A DNA stretch of 64,000 bases from Callipepla californica brunnescens (taxonomy: Eukaryota; Chordata; Aves; Galliformes; Odontophoridae), in assembly GCA_023055505.1 (NCBI GenBank), contig JALIRH010000003.1, positions 33,854,842 through 33,918,841 of the forward strand, written 5' to 3'. The notes under the pieces were generated by a model that did not search any database, was not told where the DNA came from, and saw nothing but the letters and a program-made list of their open reading frames with translations. Position 1 is the stretch's first letter. Every line of letters starts with the position of its first letter. The translations under genes and the position numbers were made by a program. Shown here piece after piece: positions 22,868 to 35,430 of the stretch.

Positions 22868-25800
22868 CTGATAATTGAAGAATAAAATAAAATTCAGGAA
22901 AGAATAAATCATGATCTAGAAACTGACTCCATGATTAGTTTATCCTATAAATGGTCCAGAGATAATCTAACTGGTACTTATCCTAGTATCAATATATGTT
23001 TATAAGTATGATCACTTGAAACTCATAAAATTAAATTATTTGTCAAGAAAGGATCTGTTCCCAAAATGTTACTTTTTAAATAAGTTATGCTGTAAAATGT
23101 GATTGGGTTCTGGACATTTTCAGACTGGAAGACAAATAGATGTCCAAAATTTTCATTTCTGTCTGTTTAGGCTATGGACAATATACTAAATCCTGAATAC
23201 AAGTTCATAGAGCATTTTATATAGAGCAAGTCTGCCCTTCCTTGTTAAAGTAAATATCTGTGCTGGTTAATTCGAGAAGTAGGCGATTTAGCTGACATGG
23301 TTTATTAAATTGAGAATCATAACCTGTTGAACATTTTCTTTCCTTAACAAATACTGTACTTTGACAGCTAAAAACTTTTTAGATAACAGTTTAAATTTCC
23401 TTCTGATAGCTTTTTCCATTGTGTTTTGATACTTCCAAGGTGTCCAAGGTGCCACCAATAAAAGGCATGTTAGTTGGCTAATTTTTTGTCGTGAGCAATA
23501 ACACATGCTTGAATCTTCACATTGTGATGGTTGATCTCAGTCCTCTGTTTCTTCCAATCTTTATTTAACCCTACTTATAGCATTTACTGCTAGATTGAAG
23601 GCTTATACATTTTATTTGCTTATAATCTACCAACTCCTCTTGTGAAATAATTTTTTAAGAGAAACAATGGAATAAACAAAATAACTTCAACAAAACACAG
23701 ACTAAGTTAAATTTAAGAGCAACACACATATATTATTTTAAATGTTTCTATTGCTTTGATGTTGCTATTCCTTAGTGTTTTTACCAAGTAGCTGAAAGTG
23801 ATTCTGACGTCCTTGTCTGGCTAGCTAGGGAGGGAGGACTTAGGAGAAAAACTGGCATTTCTAATGGATGTGATATAAAACCCAGAGCTGTGTGTAAAAA
23901 CCTTAAAAGCCATTCCCAAGTGTTGATAGAGGGGACTGGATGTCCCTTCCAGTCCTACTCTCCGAGATTTCCTGAAGGCTTTTTCTAGCGGCTAAACTCA
24001 TTCTAGCCAATAAAAGAATAGCAGCAGGAAAAAAAAGGATCTTGGTTATTCTTTAAGTATGAATGCAACACATCAGAATAATGAAGGATGAAAAATATTT
24101 TATCACCAAGAAAGGAACTGAATACATTATTATGGAATTGATAATTGAAAAATAAATGTATAGAACTAAAACTAATTTTCTATACTGCCAAATACACTTG
24201 AAATGAGGAAAATTATATTGAGCTTTTTAACAATACTTGAATCAGCAGAGACTAATTACTGCCACATTGGATAGTTTGGCTAATTAAAAATTTTTGTTGT
24301 TGTTAAGAACATATGAATGTAATTTAATGGAAAAGTTTTGTAAGAAATGTAAGAACTCTTAAGTGCATTGTTTGTATGCTGTTTCAGTTGAAACAGTTTT
24401 GTTGTTTTTTTTCTTAGAAACCTGATTAACACTGAGACATGGAGAGAAATGTTTCAGAGTTCTTCTTTAGGGGGAATAGAAAAAAAAGCACTGCTATTGC
24501 ACATTTGTGTAATGTATAGTCAGACACTTATGAGAGTGGTGGTTATGAAATTCAGCACAGAAAAGCAGTAAAATGCTTGTTATGTTCATTACTGTCATTC
24601 CAAAACTGAGGGAGGGAATAATTTTATTTTATTTTATTTTATTTTTTTTTTTTACAGAAATACAGTAAAAGAGTTTTTCAATGGCCACGTTTTTATGTAT
24701 TGCTAAGCTACACAACTTTTGGCATTATGTATATTAAGAACAGCTTATTAATTCACTTAAGATCTCCCAATAATTAGTCACACATTTTTTCATTAAGTTG
24801 AAAGGTTTGGAATAAAAGCATGCTTGCCACATTAATCCACTTAGCTATTTGTTTTTGCTTGCTAACTTTAAATATGAAATATATTCACATACATACTTTC
24901 AGATCTATAAAAAATTAAATGTCTCATCTGTATGTAGCAGTTAAAATTTGATCTACATTCAAAGTCATTAAAATCAAGATTTAGGAAAACCTGCAAGGCG
25001 ATTTTTTTTTTTAAACATGAACTGAATCCATTTTCACTACGTCTACCTATAGAGTTGCAACTCTATACTGGATTGGACAAAAGAAGATCTGTCTAGCTTA
25101 GTACCTGACCTCCTGTGCAGTCAGCAAGAAAAAAGCAAATATAAAATTAAACCAAGATGAATGACATTAATTGCTCTTCATGTAATTCTTTAGATCTCTA
25201 TTTAATCTTTTTGGCATTAGTTGTCTTTTTCCAAATTGAAAAGTTTATTTGGAATGGTTCTCATATGTGTTGTCTATCTTTCTGATTTTACTTGTCAGCA
25301 GACTACCATTCATAGCTCTTTTCTCTCTTTAGAAATGAAGTGAGTAGCTCTGCAAGTTATTTTCAGGATTTATGTGCACTGTATGCCTATACGATGGCAT
25401 CATATATTCTATTTCCATATTGTTACTTACATTGAATATCTTTTAACTGTTGCTAATTATTGAGCTTATAATGTCAGAGAATGATGAAAAAAAAAGTGCT
25501 TATTTTGACAGAGATAGCCATCATCTTCTATGTACTTTAATTTGCATTGTATCGACACTGAATATTTCAGAGATCCTTTTGCATGTTTGTTATTAGCTTT
25601 AAACTAGCTAGCTTTCATATTCTGTCACTATCACCTCTCATTCATTAAAGTGTACAGGAGATAGTGAAGGTCATAATGGGACTTCACACCTACAACCCTC
25701 TATTATCATCACCCATTTTTACAACTGACTTTTTTTAATAGCAAGGTGCTGTATTTAAACCAAATTATTTATGTATCCCATGACAAAATATTTTTTTTTC

Positions 25801-27289
25801 TGAAGCCTTAGATAAGAAAGAGGTTTCTGCAAATCCAGTATCAATCTAATCACTCTAATCTAGGCATTTTTTGATTCCACTAGAGGAGTACTGTCCAAAG
25901 AGATGTTCATAAGGATCCACTACCAAATGACAGGCAACCTTTCTCATTACATTGTGTTTCTCTGTATATTTAAAGAAGCTGTTCTTCCATATAATACAAA
26001 GACACTTTGCAGGCACAAAATTCAGACTGGTTTGTAATTTTCAGCATCATTTCTGGAATCATATTGAAACTTGTATTTGTATGTTCTGAAACAAGTTCAA
26101 TTTGAGACAGAGCCCAAAATGCATCTCTTGAGAAATGTAGATCTTGTATGAGAACATCTTAGATCTTTTCTGTGGATCGTGAATCCTATCACAAATTTTT
26201 AATCTGTTTTTATTGTCCTTTTTTGTACTGTTTTTATAGCCTGATTATTCTTATGCCCAACTGTTCCCTGTCAGGCTTCCTACATCAGATGTGTTTGAAA
26301 GCAGTTTCGTTACTGTTATGCATTTGGCATGTTGAGTTTAGACCTTTTTGTTCTTGTCCAGTTTGCACTGAGCTTATGAGACTTCTTGCTTTTCTATTTT
26401 CTTTGTCCGATTTCCACATTTTGAATGTTATTTTCTTACAGGTGGCCTCCATGCTCTTCTGTTTAATCACGTATGCACTTTAGAAGCCTAGAGATACTGG
26501 GGATATGGGAAGATAAGGAACAGTCTGTGTGCTTTAATTTTATTAATTTTTTTCCTCTGAAACTTACAATGTCTGTAAGCTTCATCATGACCTGCAAGCT
26601 TCTTACCCTACTAACTGACTTCCTCCTCGTAACATCTACATTTTGGTGTTATTTTTATAATATCATTTTCTGTATCCCTTAAATAGAGTGCTTTTAAGAC
26701 TGTTGTGGTGTCTTCAGATGTCTCACACGCTATTTTGAAGTAAATCAAATGTTGTTTTTACTCTTTTGGTATTTCTGCCTACTTTCTTTCAGTAGCAATT
26801 GCCACGTCCTAAAATTTAGCTTCTGTATATCTCACAAATATATTTAACAGATTAGATTTTCTGCTGTTATATTTTGTATCTTGCGTATTATCATATATTT
26901 GTTAGCATGTAATTATGAGCATGCCTCCTGAGTGACACATAATAGGGTTCTAGCTGTGCTATCTATAATTGGCCATATACTTCCTCAGTAGGGAAAGTGG
27001 TGTATCTGTTTCAACTGATTGACTCATGCTTTCTTCAGTAGTAACTAGTTACAGTACCACATGCAAGCTTATGACCATGACACTGATCATCTTCCTTCTG
27101 ATACGTTTGGAACAGCTGTTGTATCCATCACTTGATTAAAAACTTGCCCATGGCAAGCATGAGAAGTCTGGCGACTATATTGCTATATAGTTGGCCAGGA
27201 CCTGACTTCACCTTGGCTTATTTTGGTTTTCCCTCCTCTTCCCCCAGAATCTTGCTCTCATCCCTCCCTCAGCAGAGCACCGTTCCCCT

Positions 27290-27456
27290 TCTCCCGCTTT
27301 TTTCCAACATGCCGCAGCCGGCGAGCGCCCGGCCCCGCGCTTCTGGCACCAGGTGGCAACAGCGGCCCGCGGCGGCTCTGCGCGGTGTCGGGTCGGGATT
27401 CGGCCGCGCGGCGGCTCCGTCCTATTTCCAGCTCTGCCGGCGGTTCTGCCTGTCGG
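27290..27456. promoter_or_regulatory. intronic CpG-dense island, candidate alternative promoter
   Basis: About 26 CpG dinucleotides fall within roughly 190 bp, in an intron otherwise almost free of CpG. On the + strand the island ends in a strong donor (G/gtgagc, GT at 27456-27457), as a first exon would. An ATG at 27309 opens 49 codons to that donor, but splicing to the next FMN2 exon at 39515 would hit TGA within three codons. A coding N-terminal variant through this ATG is therefore unlikely. It may be a promoter of a noncoding or minus-strand transcript, an insulator or a retroposed GC-rich fragment. Confidence 0.45.
27344..27360 (+). promoter_or_regulatory. CTCF-like motif in the CpG island
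   Basis: The sequence tggcaccaggtggcaac resembles the CTCF core consensus (CCACCAGGKGGCR). It has one clear mismatch at the first core base and lies within the CpG-dense segment. The match was made by eye. Confidence 0.3.
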
Positions 27457-27562
27457 TGAGCTTCTAGAAAAAGGTTCCAGGTGTAAGGAGGAGAGAGGAT
27501 GACGAAAAGATAGGGCAGAGACCTGTTTGTTTGCTGCGTTCATCCTTGGTTGGCAGAGTAAG

Positions 27563-27600
27563 AAGCAATGCAGGGGAAGCTGTGGTTAAATGTTAGAAAG

Positions 27601-27634
<34 letters not shown>

Positions 27635-27780
27635 CTGTGATGCCCCATCCCTGGAGGCATTCAAAACCAGACTCGATGTGGCTCTAGTCCAGTGACTGGC
27701 GACCCTGCACATAGCAGGGGGTTGAAAATAGATGATGAGTTTGGTCCTTTTCAACCCAGGCCATTCTAGGATATTCTATC
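27563..27780 (+). mobile_element. CR1 LINE 3' fragment with T32 insertion
   Basis: CR1 3' UTR-like text (taaatgttagaaagt, then ccctggaggcattcaaaacc, then ttttcaacccaggccattct) is interrupted by T32 at 27603-27634. It is 5'-truncated and non-coding, with a degenerate tail rather than clean octamers. Confidence 0.75.
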
Positions 27781-29109
27781 GTAATGGAAGATTAAGACTT
27801 TTTTCTGTTCTTCTGCAGTTCCAAAGGAAACCTCCACGTTCCATTTCTGTGTAACGTGTTTTATGTTTTTAGTGAAGCTATGAACAGCTGTAGTTACAAA
27901 TGGCTTTAGTTACTTAGATAATGTAGGTCAACAGCATTTAACTGAGTACCTTTTGTAGTCTTAAAGTCCTTAGTACGCTAAATCTAGTGATGACACTGAC
28001 ATAAATTCATCTCGTTGCCCCTTGGGAAACACATTGACTTTTCTTGATATTTTGGTTTTCCACGTATATTTTGATTTGTTGAAATTCCAGTCCGTGTTTC
28101 CTTGAATTTTTTAATACCAACTCTTGGGAAACGCTTTGGAGCATGGAAAATGATAGAACTTAAACAATAAATGCTTATCCTTCTGCCCTCAGTTATCATG
28201 TTGCTGTGATTTGAATTAGTAAAGACGTGTCATCTGTTTTCTACCTAGCCAAAAATCTTGTGCTATTTTCATAATCATACCATACTTAGAACATGGACTA
28301 AATATCACAAGACCATTATGTCATTTTGTTAGCATCTGTAGCTCTTTAGTATTGTAACTTCAGAATGTTTGGAGAAAGGCTTAGCGTCCGTTAGGACAAT
28401 GAAGGCCACAGTATTTATGCAGGCTTCAGATTGAGCTGGCGTGGAAAATACCAGGCTACATCTGAACTCCTTCCTGCTGTGCCAAAAATAAAATTTTTAC
28501 TTAATGTAGAGAAGAAAGTATTTTAGTGAGATACTACCATCTGAAAAACGGAAAGGAAAATCTGCTTTTGAAAGGAAACCTCTGCTCATAATTCTTGAGC
28601 GGCAACAACTAAATTCCACGTGATCACCCCTAGCATATTTACAGCAGCTGTAAACAAATGAGTGTTTGCCTCATTTCTGAATCCCTGAAAATTTCAATGT
28701 AGAATTTTCTAACTAGCTATACTGCTACAATTATTATCACACACAACTGGCTAGCTAACCGTAAGAAAGGAAAGTTTTGTTTGTGTATGTAAGTGACTGT
28801 ATATCCTCATGGCTAATTGAGCTTCCATAAATTTATCTTGTAACTCGCCAAAGGTAGCAAAATTCTTTGCAGACTATGTAAAAAGGGGTTAGGTTTGCAC
28901 ACTTCAGAGAAAGCTAATGGAAAACTTAAGAAAGAACTGGTGAAATGGCAAATAAACAGCTTAGCTCTAGACTTTCTGAGTTTGAAAGAGCATTCTGAGC
29001 ACTCAATCTTGCTACTAAATAAGTCACATAACACTGCCTGCTAATTTCTTGCTCAGGCCATTAGACTGTACAAATATGAATGTTTTAACAATATAAATGA
29101 TCTTGAGTT

Positions 29110-29205
29110 CCAGCTGAAATTCTGACCCTGACACCTTTTTCTTTCATTGAAGTCAGTGATAGTTCTGCCACTGACTTTGTAGAGTCTAAGGTTTCATGCA
29201 AATAG
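29110..29205 (+). repeat. possible ancient amniote repeat remnant
   Basis: Paired text of the type ttgaagtcagtgatagttctgccactgactttg resembles the widespread amniote CR1/SINE-derived motif with two copies of 'tgacttcaatggg'. It is very degraded and was matched by eye only. Confidence 0.25.
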
Positions 29206-32071
29206 CTTAAGTGATGGAGAAGGCAATGCATTTTGTGAAACAGTACTCAAAAGGTTAATTTCCTCTACTTTTAACGCTTAAAATATTACTTGAAAAGTGA
29301 AGTTTTAGGATTAACTTACAGATGTCCTTCATTTTTTTTTTTCCTTTTTTAGTCAGTGAAATTATGAAGTTCATCTAGTTTCTAATCTATCTCTTGCAGC
29401 ATACAAGGAATAATCAGGTTGCCATTAAACAGAAGTTATTGAGACTTCAGGTTATTCTCAGTTGCTGTCCACCAGCTAGACCTATATCGAAACTATTGTT
29501 TTGACTTCTAGTTACTCCTTGAGACAAAACCCTTAAGTTAGACATTCATAGTAATTATTGATAGTGTAATCAAAGCAATTCTTAGCGCAAGTCTGAGTCT
29601 GCTTAGGGAAGAATGGCTATCTCATTTACATCACGTGGATATCACTGAGGATTAATAACCATTTTCAACACGTTTCTTTTCAGTGTTAGTTAAGATGTAT
29701 TTAGTAACAGTAAAAAAAAGGGTGGAGATCTGTGGAAAGTTAAGACGCACAGTGAACTGTGGAAAGTCTCCTTTTTCATAGTGTTTCATGAACCATTAAA
29801 TTTTAAAATATATATGTTAGGCAGCTTTTAACTGAATTAGCATTGACCCTTGAGTGATTTAATGCAAATGTTCTAACTTGCTGCCTGTACACACCTGGAT
29901 CTTTTATTAATTTTATTCTAATTGTGGGTAAGTTGGAAGAGAACAAAAACCCTAAAATTATGTGAGCTGCTTAATATAGGTCATACTTCTCTTGGACAAG
30001 TCTATTTTTGGTATCCACCTAACAAATTTTACCAAATAAATGCTCTTTTGTTAGGGTTACTCTTGTCTTTATTATATGAGGTAAGAGGTGTTGTTACTTC
30101 ATCTCAAACAAACGTATTATCAAAAAATTAAGAGGTTCAGTGGTAGGTTAGAAGAATGATTAAAGGTGGAATGTGTATAGTGAAAGGATTAGGGATTATT
30201 CAAATGTTCTTGGGGTCACAGAGTAAAGCAACATATTTCAAAGATCCTATAAAAAAAAGTTAATGTCCTTCTATTGATTCTGATAAGAATAAGAAATAAT
30301 TATTTCTATAGTAGGAGTATTTTAATCTAAATTAATTCTTAACTTTGCAGTAATGTAAACCTAGGATTCATCTTTTCTATTAAACCTATGGGATGATCCT
30401 GCATAAATATATTCCTTCGCATCTTATGTTTTCTTTGCCTCGATCTTTGAAATGAGCTTTTAAGTAAGCTAGCCTATTTGGACTGGTCTTCTCAGTGAGC
30501 TGTGGCTTTGTTTACCTTGAGCTACTCTTATGCAAGATAGAATTAATTCACAAGCCAGCAAATTCAAATTACAAAAAAAAAAAAAAAGTTATCACAAGTA
30601 TTGAAGTAGTTTGAATCCAGAATTGTTGAAATTCTTCGTGTTCCAAACAAACCTTGCTAGTTTTTTCTAACTGTACTCAGTAAGAGATGCTACCTTGTTC
30701 TATGAAGATTGACATGTACCTGTATATTAATAGCCTTGATTACACCAGCAACACTAGTATTGCTTTTGACAAAATGCAATTGAAATACAGATCAAAAAGC
30801 AGTAAAACATAGAGATCTAAAAAAAAGGAAAAAAAAGGAAAATAGTAACATGCTGGAACCCAAATTTTATTTCGCTCGACCCACAAATATGAATCTGTAA
30901 ATTATCTGCAGATAGATTAATAGACAATGTCAAAACTGCATGTGATTTCTTTTCTGTGGCTTGTTTTTACAATGTATGTACCATAAACATCCCAAAGATA
31001 TACTCCTCAGATATCCTGTCTGGTAGTCTCCCTACTGTGGTATGATCAATAGGTATGTCAAATTTTCACTTGAGAATCTTGAAATTGAACAGTTATGGTA
31101 CAATATACTACCATAACTAGGTATTTCAAAAATGTGCTTCTACCTGATGCTGAAATAAAACTCCAATTAGTATTGTATTTTTATAACCGTAAATTTATTT
31201 ACCATAATAGAATTTCTTGCATGCATTTTATGTTCATATCTCTGTATTAATTTTTTATAATGGTCTCGTTCATTAAACATTTTTAAAAATACATTTAAGG
31301 GACAGGAAGTCTTTCTAGAAAGAAAAAAACAAACCCTATTGTAAACATCAAGTACAATGTTTTAAAATAATCTATTAAATTATCTTATGTCATTTACATT
31401 TGTGTACCATAGTAAGCCTTAAGTAGTGTTTTGGATTCACTGTGGCAATTCTTTCCAGTTTGTTGAACGTTCAGGATCCTGCCAGTCAATCTTGCACTTC
31501 AGATTTACTCCCTGAAGACCAGACCTTGGCAGGTTTTTGAGACTGTTTGCTCTTCCATCCACTGTAGTTTAAAATAAGCATAATCTAGTAAAATACCAGT
31601 CTCTTCTTAGTCTTCCGATGTGCTATGCCCATGTTTTTTTCACCTGCCTAATTTAAACAAATCTTATCTAAACAATTAAGATAAGCATAGAAGTGTACTC
31701 TCAATAGTCAAATCAGCAAACCTCTCAAAACCAGAACTGAAATACAATCTCTCTAAATTAAACAGTCTACAATGGCAATCATGTTTGTATTTAAACATTT
31801 TATTCTGAAAGGATTACAGCATTGGTCTCTTTTTTTTTCCTGCCTAGACAAGAAGGCGACATACTGAGTCAAACAAAATATATTTGTTCTTTAAGAACTA
31901 AGCTTGTACAGTTTTTTGTAAACAAAATGTATAGGTGTATAAAGTCAGACTTCATATGATCACTAAATCTGTCCCTAATGGTACAGGCAACTGTTTGAAA
32001 AGTATGTAATGTAACTGTTTACAAAACTGTACATAGTTAATATATTTTGTTATATCTTGGTCCATATATGT

Positions 32072-32116
32072 TTATATGTATGTGTGTGTGTGTGTGTATA
32101 TATATATATAGATCAT

Positions 32117-32151
<35 letters not shown>

Positions 32152-32185
32152 CATATATATACATACATACATACATACATATATG
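32072..32185. repeat. compound (TG)n(TA)n GATC (AC)n(AT)n(ACAT)n microsatellite
   Basis: A TG run and a TA run are followed by gatc and then the complementary AC and AT runs and an ATAC/ACAT tetranucleotide run. The two halves are self-complementary, so the locus can form a long hairpin or cruciform. The small open frames over it are low-complexity artefacts. Confidence 0.95.
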
Positions 32186-33404
32186 ATCTATCGGTTAAAA
32201 AGACAAAGTGTATTTATAACAGAAGAATCAATGTGGAAAAAAGATACCAAAGATTACTCTTTAATGGAGACTTCTGTGTCTGTTACACCAAAGCTTAAAA
32301 ATGTCTATTTTTGTTTAATTCTTGTTTTATTACTTTCTAGAAATATTATATAACTAAATTCAAGTTCTTGATGGTTTTTAAGCATTTTCTGTTCCTCAAA
32401 GCCATCTTGAAGCAAGAGCCCAGATTAATCCATGTCTTCTGCCTGGAAACTTATATACTGTATACTATTCCAGCTTCATACATAAACTTTAGATTGAAGT
32501 GAATTACTACCATAGGAAAACTGTGCAAGCAGTTCAAAGTGCTTTTTCTTGCCTCTGATTCATGGCGTGTGTACTTGTGTTGAAGATCTAGCCTGCACTG
32601 TGCTATGTGCGCTTAATCTTCTTTTAGAAAAGATGAGATTATTTGTGAAACAAACATATCACAAACTTACCTAGAAAGGGGAGGTAAGTGAGAAATTGTT
32701 TTATTTTATGCTGACTGCGTGTGGTGTAGTGAATCACCCACTGTAAACGGCATCCTACACATTATCAACAGGGCTATTTCTTCAAGTTCTGTGAGTCTGG
32801 ATGTTCTTGTTCAAAAAATTTTATTTCACTTAATTTCTGAGGATCTTTAAACGTTTTTTAGCTGTTATTCTTGTTTATTTTGCTGTAGTATATGCCCCAT
32901 TAGCTCAGGAGCATTTAATTTTAGCACTGTATATTTCGTACTTTTCTGAATGTAGTGTTTATTTCAGAGAGGCCTGTTCAATTTTCTGTGTTAGAAATAT
33001 TGTATTTTTTGTTATTTGAGATGAAGAAGTAGTTACCGGGTTATTGGAAGCATTACAGACAAAAACACGATGCAGTAGTATGCCTGTGGTTATGTGAATA
33101 ATATCAGGAAGCTCACATGGAAGAAAATGGAGCAGAAATTAGCACTTAATGAAGCTGTGCTTTTAGTATGTGACCAGTTGGATAACTTAAATGCACATTT
33201 TGCAATTCAGTTGATTTTAACATTGTTTGGATTTAAATCTGAGTTTATTTGGTAAGTACCTTGATATTGCGTCGTACCATAATCTACATGGCAGAAAAGG
33301 AAGCTAATGTATTTTGATCTTCTAAGGCTCTCTTGGCTTTTTTTTTTTTTCTTTTCATGATAACATTGTGGAAGATGTGGTTGTTGCTGGTTTTTTTTTT
33401 TTAT

Positions 33405-33415
33405 TTTATTTTATT

Positions 33416-33446
<31 letters not shown>

Positions 33447-33450
33447 TTTT
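33405..33450. repeat. (TTTTA)n/(TTTA)n microsatellite
   Basis: A TTTTA run passes into at least nine TTTA units in a T-rich intron region. Confidence 0.9.
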
Positions 33451-34912
33451 CCTACTTCTGAATTGAATAGTTCAATCATTCTAGGGAACCTGGTGGAATT
33501 GTCTGCACTGAGGTTTTTATCTGTGTTTTGGTTGTATTGACATATGTAGTGTTTTGCAGATTTTTCCAAAGGCATTTGTCAGTGAAGGTTTCTATTCCAT
33601 ATTCAATAAGCAAACAAACACAATTATTTGCTCCTTTTGTTGTTGCTGTTAAGCAACAATATTTTAGATCTGTCTGCATACTCCTCTATTAGTGTTCCTT
33701 CTCTCATTGCATCATAATTTTCCATTGCTTAATGTTATACAAGTGTGTTAGTCTTCTGCTGGTGTTTTGACCATTTTAGTTTTACTACCTTGGAGCAGCT
33801 TTTTCTTTTATGAACTCTGAAACAGTTATTCAAGGTACATGACACCATATGATGCCTGCAAGTAGCTTACTATTCACTCATGATATGCACTCAAGAGATA
33901 TAAGATTTAGCCTTTGGGAAAGGTACCTTAGAACGTGCAGCCTCTTGGTGTCTTGTAGTCTTGCATCTTAGTCATGCAGTACTGGAACAGCCTTGAAACC
34001 CCCAAACAAGTACCCCATGCTGATGTGAGGAATAAGAAAACCATGGTACATCGCTATGAAAGTTACGTCTGTCATTCAGTGATGAATGACAAAAATCAGT
34101 TTGCCTCAGTAGTGTGCTGAAGTGGCTGCCCATTACTTATGCTTGAGAAAGGAGATTTGAAGTCTTGGAAAAATTATTGGTGAAATGGAGCAGATGAGAA
34201 AGCAAAGGAGTAACCATGTGCAGGAGGGGAAAAGGGGTGTGGTGTCTTGGAGTTATAGTTTTTTTGGAGTCATGGAGAAGGTATCTGATGGAAAACAGCA
34301 TGAAAAATTGGAGGAGCTTGTTCTCCTCCCGGAAGCATAGATCTGAGTATAGCAAGGTTGTTTCAGAATTCCTTGTGCAAGATTGAGATGGTTTTATTTC
34401 AGCTAGCTGTCGTCGTTGAGAAGATAAGCTTCAATCTGTTATCAGTAAAGTAAGACTTGGAATTCCTCAGTCAGTTTTGGAGGGACAGCAAAGCTTAAGA
34501 AGTCTATTTGACAAGGACAGTGAAGGGGAGAATGGTGTGAATCCTACCCTGAGGAAAGCACATATGACCAAGGATTGGTCTGAGTAGCAGACTGCTCATA
34601 GTCAACCATAAATTAGAGTGTGCTAATGAGAGTTCTATGATTTAAACTGCATCCAGAATTACTCTACTGATTAATCTTTTTCTGAAATTCTTCTTAGTAG
34701 GAAATTTTTAATGTTGGCCTTTTCATTTAGAATGAATTTCCAGATTAGTAAATAGAAAAGGATTTCAAGGTTCTAGTTGGTTGTAAGAAGCAGCCTTTTT
34801 TCTTACACTTTGTGATATTGTGGTGTATTTAAATTGTAGATTTCCTATGTCTATATCAGATGTCACATTTCTTTAATTGGTAGCTGGTATTTCACATGTT
34901 CCTAGATGCACA

Positions 34913-35430
34913 GGGTTTGCTCTGAAAGTAATGCCTGCTGTTTTCTTATGTTGGTGGTACGGCAACAGAGGTTGAACCTTCCCTCCAGTATTCTGTTACA
35001 TCTTATTGCTGTGCAACAAATGACAGCAAAAGGGAAGTCTGACAAAATTACATCTGACATAGAAGTGAGTATGAAGTGAATGTGTGTAACTGAATTCTTG
35101 TATGTGGGGAAAAAATGTCCCCCCTGAGATTTTTCAACATTTGCTGAATATTTATGGAGACTATACAGTGAATGTGAGTGCAGTGAGGCATTTCTACAGT
35201 GGCAAGCACAGCATAGAAGATGAGTTATATTCCAGGTGATCATGCAGATTTTTATGAACTCATTGTGTAGGTGCCTGCTCATTGCTGATGAAAATACATA
35301 GCTCGTGGTTGTGACTGTTGGAAAGCAATGTTTTGTAGCTGAGAGGTTTCTCTGTCAAACAGTGCTCTTTTGTATCTGTTGTAGTTTACATGGAAATAAA
35401 CAGAAGGCATTACTTTTGGAGAAGTCTACA
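34913..35430 (+). mobile_element. internally deleted mariner (Galluhop-type), copy 1
   Basis: A roughly 518-bp non-autonomous mariner. The left end (tctgaaagtaatgcc) and right end (ggcattacttttgga) form terminal inverted repeats. The interior keeps the start of the transposase reading (around gacaaaattacatctgac) and the 3' end (tttgtagctgagaggt), but the middle of the roughly 1.2-kb autonomous form is gone. The remaining frame has stops. The family call is from memory of the chicken element. Confidence 0.75.

Noticed and set aside
23885..23990. Possible CR1 tail (gactggatgtcccttccagtcc)
   Set aside because: Only a short stretch resembles the CR1 3' UTR, and the diagnostic octamer end and flanking text are missing.
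32047..32353. Two open frames over the compound microsatellite
   Set aside because: They translate TG, AC and AT runs (Cys/Val, His/Thr, Ile/Tyr alternation) and are low-complexity artefacts.
34902..35282. Minus-strand open frame of 126 codons
   Set aside because: It lies antisense inside the mariner remnant at 34913-35430. The same applies to 40858-41317 and 59025-59563.
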